Shown here: positions 6,229 to 10,605 of the stretch, one piece after another
Layout: every line of letters begins with the position of its first letter
How positions within the stretch are numbered: the stretch's first letter is position 1
NCBI GenBank assembly: GCA_027483285.1
Contig: JAIXUZ010000187.1
Span: 1-10,605 of the forward strand
Reading direction: 5' to 3'
DNA length: 10,605 nucleotides
Source of the DNA: Bacteroidota bacterium
GTDB taxonomy: Bacteria; Bacteroidota; Bacteroidia; CAMBQF01
Made by a program: the position numbers and the translations under genes
Notes under the pieces: model-generated
What the model was told of the DNA's origin: nothing
Databases searched by the model: none
What the model saw: only the letters and a program-made list of their open reading frames with translations

Positions 6229-6740
6229 CGTAAGGTAAATTTAACAGGTAAATTATATTGTACACGCACAGGCTTGCCTGCTAGCTTACCGGGAATCCAC
6301 TTAGGCATAATTTTTACCACCCTAATGGCTTCTTTATCTAACATCCCCGAAGCGTCGCAATCAACAGTTTCTGAAGCTTTGTTAGGGTCGTTGCAAGGCA
6401 CAACGTTTTTAGTGGCATCGTAGCAGGTAGTGGTGCTGCAACTATTGGCCTTGCGTGCAATTTTCACATCAATAACAGTACCGTCTTTATCAATAACAAA
6501 TGATACAAATACACGTCCCTGGCATTCGCATTCGCTGGCCATAGTTGGGTATTTAATATTCTTAATTAAAAACTTGTTTAGCTCATCCTGCCCACCGGGA
6601 AACTGTGGCGCTTCATCAACAATAGTGTAAACCTCATCACCTGTTGGTTTAGATGTACCCGTTAGAGGTTCTATCATTGGTTGGGCATTAACCAATGAAA
6701 AACTCAAAACAGTACAAAATATAAGGATTAGTTTTTTCAC
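6225..6740 (-). CDS. Exported TonB_C-domain protein, first of a tandem pair (GTG start)
   Basis: This 171-residue paralogue of the downstream gene has the same architecture. A signal peptide (MKKLILIFCTVLSFSLVNAQ) is followed by APQFPGGQDELNKFLIKNIKYP (44-65), QGRVFVSFVIDKDGTV (74-89) and AIRVVKIMPKWIPGKLAGKPVRVQYNLPVKFTL (138-170). The last block is nearly identical to its partner. The start must be GTG (6740-6738): the frame has a stop about ten codons upstream and no ATG or TTG in between, and GTG gives a perfect MKK signal peptide. The mature protein has six cysteines: C71 and C73 as CxC, and C101, C106, C116 and C128 in an enlarged loop (about 98-134). No membrane anchor is present. It is the first gene of a two-gene operon, divergent from the EamA gene with only 49 bases between starts. 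No exact TAnnTTTG element is found for it. Confidence 0.85.
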   Translation of the reverse strand: MKKLILIFCTVLSFSLVNAQPMIEPLTGTSKPTGDEVYTIVDEAPQFPGGQDELNKFLIKNIKYPTMASECECQGRVFVSFVIDKDGTVIDVKIARKANSCSTTTCYDATKNVVPCNDPNKASETVDCDASGMLDKEAIRVVKIMPKWIPGKLAGKPVRVQYNLPVKFTLR

Positions 6741-6774
6741 CTCTAAATAATTACAAACGCCAAATTACTTATTT

Positions 6775-6782
6775 TATCTTTG
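6775..6782 (+). promoter_or_regulatory. Promoter -7 element of the EamA transporter gene
   Basis: TATCTTTG matches TAnnTTTG exactly and ends 7 bases before the ATG at 6790, so the transcript is predicted to be leaderless or to have a leader of only a few bases. The same octamer is used by dxs on the other strand. Confidence 0.6.
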
Positions 6783-6789
6783 CAGCGGT

Positions 6790-7698
6790 ATGATGAAATC
6801 AGGGAAGCTTAAGTATTACCTTATGCTGCACTTTATAGTGTTTATATGGGGTTTTACGCCCATATTCGGCAAGGTTATTACTTTAGATGCTTTACCCCTG
6901 GTATGGTACCGCATACTTATTGCCTTACCCGCCATTTTCATCTTTATAAAACTACGCAAGGCCAGCGTGGCGGTAGACCGTAAAACCATGCTTATGTTTT
7001 TTGCCATAGGCAGCGTTATAGCCCTGCACTGGCTGGCTTTTTACGCAGCGGTAAAAATCAATATTTCAGTTACTATGGCCTGCTTTTCCTGCGGGGCCTT
7101 TTTTAGTGCCATTATAGAGCCTTTCTTTTTTAAGCGGAAGCATAGCGCTATAGAGCTAATTATGGGCCTGGTGGCTATTGCCGGCATAGGCTTTATATTT
7201 ACTATTGAAACACGCTATACCGATGCTATTATACTGAGTGTGTTAGCGGCCCTGGGTTCGGCACTATTCTCTGTTATAAATGGCACCTTGGTTAAGAAAT
7301 ACGACTCTAAGATAATATCGCTATACGAGTTGGCAGGGGGCATTATTACCCTTAGTATTTACTTTGCCCTTACGGGTGGCTTTACTGCCGATTTTTTTAA
7401 TGTGTCGTTATCTAACTGGGGCTACCTGCTGATATTTGGCTTGGTGTGTACCGCCTTTACCTTTATAGCATCGGTAGAGGTTATGAAAGAAATAAGCCCC
7501 TATACCCTAAACCTAACAGTAAATTTAGAGAGTGTGTACGGCATATTTTGGGCCTATATTATATTTAAAAAAGATGAGCAAATGAGCACCGGTTTCTACA
7601 TTGGTGCTTCGCTGATATTTGCTGTGGTGGCGCTAAATGCGTGGCTAAAGAACCGCCTGCGCGGAAAAAAAACTCCCGGTAACCAGCCGGGAGTGTAA
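6790..7698 (+). CDS. EamA-family (DMT superfamily) transporter
   Basis: This 302-residue protein has ten predicted membrane segments arranged as two EamA repeats (about residues 10-137 and 147-286), the usual length for drug/metabolite transporter permeases that exchange or export small metabolites. The first repeat opens with HFIVFIWGFTPIFGK (14-28) and contains the LPLVWYRILIALPAIFIF segment. The second ends with NLTVNLESVYGIFWAYIIFKKDE, the equivalent of the conserved L-x-P-V...E block before the last segments. The C terminus is cytoplasmic, basic and short (LKNRLRGKKTPGNQPGV). The substrate cannot be predicted. Translation can start at 6790 or at the adjacent ATG at 6793; I kept the first. 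The last 30 coding bases include a hairpin and A8 run that function as a terminator on the opposite strand, so the C-terminal residues may be shaped by that element. Confidence 0.9.
   Translation: MMKSGKLKYYLMLHFIVFIWGFTPIFGKVITLDALPLVWYRILIALPAIFIFIKLRKASVAVDRKTMLMFFAIGSVIALHWLAFYAAVKINISVTMACFSCGAFFSAIIEPFFFKRKHSAIELIMGLVAIAGIGFIFTIETRYTDAIILSVLAALGSALFSVINGTLVKKYDSKIISLYELAGGIITLSIYFALTGGFTADFFNVSLSNWGYLLIFGLVCTAFTFIASVEVMKEISPYTLNLTVNLESVYGIFWAYIIFKKDEQMSTGFYIGASLIFAVVALNAWLKNRLRGKKTPGNQPGV
7665..7694 (-). terminator. Intrinsic minus-strand terminator inside the EamA 3' end
   Basis: On the minus strand ACTCCCGG (7694-7687) and CCGGGAGT (7679-7672) form a perfect 8-bp, GC-rich stem with a 7-base loop, followed directly by eight T (7672-7665). 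It lies 108-138 bases beyond the dxs stop and wholly within the coding region of the convergent EamA gene. On the plus strand no T run follows, so its direction is clear. Confidence 0.8.
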
Positions 7699-7716
7699 AG
7701 TCTAAAAAACCTGTTA

Positions 7717-7754
7717 AAACGAAAAAGTGTTACTCGCAGCCTGAGCTGTTACAC
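7717..7754 (-). terminator. Imperfect hairpin, possible first dxs terminator
   Basis: On the minus strand GTGTAAC (7754-7748) pairs with GTAACAC (7733-7727) with one A-A mismatch. An inner AGC/GCT pairing adds to it, and TTTTTCGTTTT follows. It starts 49 bases after the dxs stop, upstream of the stronger hairpin at 7665-7694, so the two may act in tandem. The internal loop makes it weak on its own. Confidence 0.4.
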
Positions 7755-7802
7755 TAATTAACGCATAGTATTATATTATTATTTTACAAAAAGAAAAAAA
7801 TA

Positions 7803-9728
7803 TTAAGCAGCAGTTACCTTTTTGCCTACCAATTCTTCGGCGGCAGCAACAACATGCTTAGCAGAGTATCCGCAATCGTTATAAAGCTCTTGCTGTGTGC
7901 CATGCTCTACAATAACATCAGGAATACCTAAACGCACCACACGGGCAGTATAGCCATTATCGGCCATAAACTCTACTACCGCACTGCCAAAGCCACCGGG
8001 CAGGCAGCCGTCTTCAAGTGTAATTACCTTATTGTGTTTTTGAAAAACCTTGTGCAGCATTTTCTCATCAATAGGTTTTACAAAGCGCATATCGTAGTGG
8101 GCTACACTTATGCCTTCGTTTTCCAGCGCTTCGCAAGCTTTAATAGCTTCTGTGCCTATGGCGCCTATTGATAGTATGGCAATATCGTTACCGTCGCGTA
8201 GTTTGCGGCCTTTGCCAATTTCTAATTTGGTAAAAGGCTTGCGCCAGTCTACCATGCTGCCGTTGCCACGTGGGTAACGTATAGAAAATGGACCAGCGTT
8301 TTCAGGCAACTGGGCGGTATACATTAGGTTGCGTAGATCTTCCTCATCAAGCGGGGCGCTAACAACCATATTGGGTATGCAACGGAAGTAAGCCATATCA
8401 TATGCCCCATGGTGAGTTGGACCATCGGCGCCAACAAGCCCGCCACGGTCTAAGCAAAATACTACGTGCAGGTTTTGTATAGCCACATCATGTATCACTT
8501 GGTCGTAGGCGCGTTGCATAAACGATGAATAGATGTTGCAAAACGGAACCATGCCCTGCGTAGCCAAACCTGCCGAAAAGGTAACAGCGTGTTGTTCTGC
8601 AATGCCCACGTCAAAAGCACGGTCGGGCATTTCTTTCATCATTATATTTAATGAGCAGCCCGATGGCATAGCCGGGGTAATGCCCATAATCTTGTCGTTT
8701 TGTTTAGCAAGTTCTATTATGGTCAGGCCAAACACATCCTGAAACTTAGGCGGCTCAGGGCCTTTTTTAACCGGCTTTATAATCTCGCCTGTAACCTTGT
8801 CAAACAAGCCCGGGGCATGCCACAGGGTTTGGTCTGCCTCGGCCAGTTTATAGCCCTTGCCTTTTACCGTAAGAACGTGTAAAATTTTAGGCCCCGGTAT
8901 ATTTTTAAGGTCGCGCATTACCTCAACCAAACGGTTTACGTCGTGCCCGTCAATAGGGCCAAAGTAGCGAAAGTTAAGGCTCTCAAATAAATTACTTTGC
9001 TTTAGCAGCGTGGCTTTAAGGCCGTTCTCTACCTTTTGAACGATAGAGCGGGCATCAGGGCCAAACTTGCTTATTTTGCCTAATAGTTTCCACACCTCGT
9101 CTTTTACCTTATTATAGGTTTGCGATGTGGTGATATCAGTTAAATACTCTTTTAATGCACCCACGTTGGGGTCTATGGCCATGCAGTTATCGTTAAGAAT
9201 AACCAACAGGTTGCTGTTTTCTATACCTCCGTGGTTAAGCGCTTCAAATGCCATACCGGCTGTCATAGCACCATCGCCAATTATGGCAATGTGTTGGCGC
9301 TCTTTCTCTCCTTTATATTCAGAGGCTACGGCCATACCCAAAGCAGCAGATATAGAGGTTGACGAGTGGCCTACGCCAAAAGCATCATACTCACTTTCTT
9401 TACGCTTAGGGAAACCGCTAATACCGCCGTATATACGGTTGGTGTGGAATACATCTTTACGGCCGGTAAGTATTTTATGTCCGTAAGCTTGGTGGCCTAC
9501 GTCCCATACCAGTTGGTCGTAAGGGGTGTTAAATACATAGTGCAGGGCTACCGATAGTTCTACCACCCCAAGGCTGGCACCAAAGTGGCCGCCTTTAACC
9601 GATACAATGTCAATAATAAGGTCACGCACCTCATCACAAACAACTGCTAAGTCTTCTTCACTAACCTTTTTAAGGTCAGTGGGATAGTTAATCTTGTCTA
9701 AAAATCGGTATTTGTTTATTTCTGCCAT
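7803..9728 (-). CDS. dxs: 1-deoxy-D-xylulose-5-phosphate synthase
   Basis: DXS is the thiamine-diphosphate and Mg2+-dependent cytoplasmic enzyme that condenses pyruvate with glyceraldehyde 3-phosphate to DXP and CO2. This is the first step of the MEP isoprenoid pathway and also feeds thiamine and pyridoxal synthesis. The 641-residue length is typical. Visible landmarks are GGHFGASLG with catalytic-site H48, WDVGHQAYGHKILTGR (75-90), and the ThDP/Mg motif GDGAMTAGMAFEALN (151-165) ending in NDN (179-181). In the transketolase pyrimidine-binding domain are FDVGIAEQHAV (372-382) with the cofactor-activating E378, and DRGGLVGADGPTHHGAYD (427-444). The C-terminal transketolase domain shows RFVKPID (548-554) and LEDGCLPGGFGSAV (571-584). 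The frame is intact. The ATG at 9728 is 22 bases from a consensus -7 element. It is a single-gene unit: a terminator lies upstream of its promoter, and two hairpins lie beyond its stop. Confidence 0.97.
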   Translation of the reverse strand: MAEINKYRFLDKINYPTDLKKVSEEDLAVVCDEVRDLIIDIVSVKGGHFGASLGVVELSVALHYVFNTPYDQLVWDVGHQAYGHKILTGRKDVFHTNRIYGGISGFPKRKESEYDAFGVGHSSTSISAALGMAVASEYKGEKERQHIAIIGDGAMTAGMAFEALNHGGIENSNLLVILNDNCMAIDPNVGALKEYLTDITTSQTYNKVKDEVWKLLGKISKFGPDARSIVQKVENGLKATLLKQSNLFESLNFRYFGPIDGHDVNRLVEVMRDLKNIPGPKILHVLTVKGKGYKLAEADQTLWHAPGLFDKVTGEIIKPVKKGPEPPKFQDVFGLTIIELAKQNDKIMGITPAMPSGCSLNIMMKEMPDRAFDVGIAEQHAVTFSAGLATQGMVPFCNIYSSFMQRAYDQVIHDVAIQNLHVVFCLDRGGLVGADGPTHHGAYDMAYFRCIPNMVVSAPLDEEDLRNLMYTAQLPENAGPFSIRYPRGNGSMVDWRKPFTKLEIGKGRKLRDGNDIAILSIGAIGTEAIKACEALENEGISVAHYDMRFVKPIDEKMLHKVFQKHNKVITLEDGCLPGGFGSAVVEFMADNGYTARVVRLGIPDVIVEHGTQQELYNDCGYSAKHVVAAAEELVGKKVTAA

Positions 9729-9750
9729 TGTATATTTCAGCCACTTACAA

Positions 9751-9758
9751 CAAAGATA
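9751..9758 (-). promoter_or_regulatory. dxs promoter -7 element
   Basis: The minus strand reads TATCTTTG, an exact TAnnTTTG match, 22 bases before the dxs ATG, predicting a leader of about 17 bases. A -33 element is not obvious. Confidence 0.6.
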
Positions 9759-9783
9759 GTTAAAATTTAGTTTACTAAAATGT

Positions 9784-9814
9784 AAAAAAACTTAAACAAA
9801 TTGCTTAATTTGTT
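9784..9814 (-). terminator. AT-rich intrinsic terminator after the right-edge gene
   Basis: On the minus strand AACAAATT (9814-9807) pairs perfectly with AATTTGTT (9802-9795) around an AAGC tetraloop. TAAG and then seven T (9790-9784) follow. It begins 5 bases after the stop of the 9820-10605 gene and ends before the dxs promoter. Confidence 0.7.
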
Positions 9815-9819
9815 GATAA

Positions 9820-10605
9820 TTAGTTTTTTAACTCAATTTGTTTGAATAGTGTTTCTGAAACAATTGCTGTTTTATCATTCTTTCCACCTACGTCTATGTA
9901 CCCTTTAGCTTCTATATAGCCATAACCTTCTGTAGCTAAACCAGTTTGCATATTAATTTTAAAAGTGCCGTCGCCGGTTATTTTAAAATCGGCATCGGTA
10001 TTTATTCCTATTTTCAATTCACCATCGGTAACAGCCTTCACAGTATAGCTTATTGTGGCAATATCTCCATCTATGCCATCTAAAGTGTAATTATATACCG
10101 ATTTTTTATCTATTAAGAGCTTTTGGCTTACAGTGCGGCTCCACGACTCTTTGATTTTTATGCCTCTTTCAGGAAAGTTAAGCCCACTTAAATTTTCAAA
10201 TTCGCTTTTAAGTGTACTGTCTGTAAACTGACCATTCATTTTATCTACAAATTCATCGCGCTTAAATTTTTCTTCGGGACTATTGCCCGGTGCCATTAGT
10301 AATGAGTAATCACGAATAAAATCTTTAACCCCCGATACATTTGCACATTTGCCTGTTGGGGTTACTTCAATTTTAAAACCCAGCCCCACCATTTTATCCA
10401 GCGTTGTATTTAATACATCTTGTATACCAAGGTCGGCATAGGCCGAACTATGCAGCTGCATTTTATCGTACACTGCTGTGCACATAAAATTGCCTGTCGG
10501 CAAAACGTCATCAACTACAATAGTATAGCCAACGCCTATGGTTTGGGTTGTATTGCCTGCTTGTTCCATTTTTATATCCTGCGATGTATTCGACTCAAAA
10601 TGGAA
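9820..10605 (-). CDS. Unknown, possibly DUF6263-like exported protein (N terminus outside window)
   Basis: The frame is open from the right edge. Twelve codons (FHFESNTSQDIK) precede the first in-window ATG at 10569 without a stop, and they match the style of what follows, so the true start lies beyond base 10605. Of the protein, 261 residues are visible. It is rich in beta-strand patterns with Thr, Asp, Gly and Lys, and has no membrane segment in the visible part. The layout of an early TSQDIKMEQ strand, a VYDKMQLHSS strand, a helical middle (DFIRDYSLLMAPG...FVDKMNGQF) and a C-terminal GDGTFKINMQTGLATEGYGYIEAKGYID hairpin resembles DUF6263-type Bacteroidota proteins, usually lipoproteins or secreted. 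That family call is from memory and tentative, and the function is unknown. A hairpin terminator starts 5 bases after the stop, separating it from dxs. Confidence 0.75.
   Translation of the reverse strand, partial: FHFESNTSQDIKMEQAGNTTQTIGVGYTIVVDDVLPTGNFMCTAVYDKMQLHSSAYADLGIQDVLNTTLDKMVGLGFKIEVTPTGKCANVSGVKDFIRDYSLLMAPGNSPEEKFKRDEFVDKMNGQFTDSTLKSEFENLSGLNFPERGIKIKESWSRTVSQKLLIDKKSVYNYTLDGIDGDIATISYTVKAVTDGELKIGINTDADFKITGDGTFKINMQTGLATEGYGYIEAKGYIDVGGKNDKTAIVSETLFKQIELKN

Noticed and set aside
9127..9486. 119-codon plus-strand open frame
   Set aside because: It is opposite the N-terminal part of dxs and is a reverse-strand shadow of conserved codons.

Overview
The window looks like an ordinary chromosomal segment of a member of the Bacteroidota. 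Several start codons have the Bacteroidota -7 promoter element TAnnTTTG just upstream. Start codons generally lack a Shine-Dalgarno sequence. The gene content also fits: short secreted TonB_C-domain proteins, a DUF4340 protein next to dnaN, a signal-peptide lamin-tail-domain protein and a DXS with the NDN...IDPNVGALKEYL signature. A genus cannot be named from the sequence. No RNA genes, insertion sequences, CRISPR arrays or phage genes were seen.

Layout, left to right. Bases 1-305 (minus) are the start of a secreted lamin-tail-domain protein that runs off the left edge. Bases 306-655 are an AT-rich divergent intergenic region. Bases 656-2047 (plus) encode a 463-residue soluble, probably helical protein of unknown function, much poorer in GC than the core genes; a perfect 24-base palindrome lies just after it. 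Convergent to it at 2193-2912 (minus) is a VIT/CCC1-family metal transporter. Bases 3055-4071 (plus) encode a membrane-anchored DUF4340 protein. It is followed by a run of 17 T, a promoter, and dnaN (4145-5272, plus), the DNA polymerase III sliding clamp. dnaN and a convergent cold-shock protein gene (5403-5591, minus) are separated by two back-to-back intrinsic terminators.

Bases 5725-6740 (minus) hold two tandem, paralogous, translationally coupled genes (ATGA overlap) for small exported TonB_C-domain proteins with unusual cysteine content. Divergent from them is an EamA/DMT-family transporter (6790-7698, plus). dxs (7803-9728, minus) encodes the first enzyme of the MEP isoprenoid pathway; its likely terminators lie downstream, and the stronger one sits inside the 3' end of the EamA coding region. 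Bases 9820-10605 (minus) are a secreted- or lipoprotein-like protein, possibly DUF6263-like, whose N terminus lies beyond the right edge.

The genes are mostly independent transcription units with their own promoters and terminators; the only clear operon is the TonB_C pair. No obvious defence, mobile or biosynthetic system is present. The items most worth a second look are the cysteine-bearing TonB_C pair, the T17 tract in the dnaN promoter, the low-GC orphan gene with its flanking palindromic motif, and the dxs terminator embedded in a neighbouring gene.
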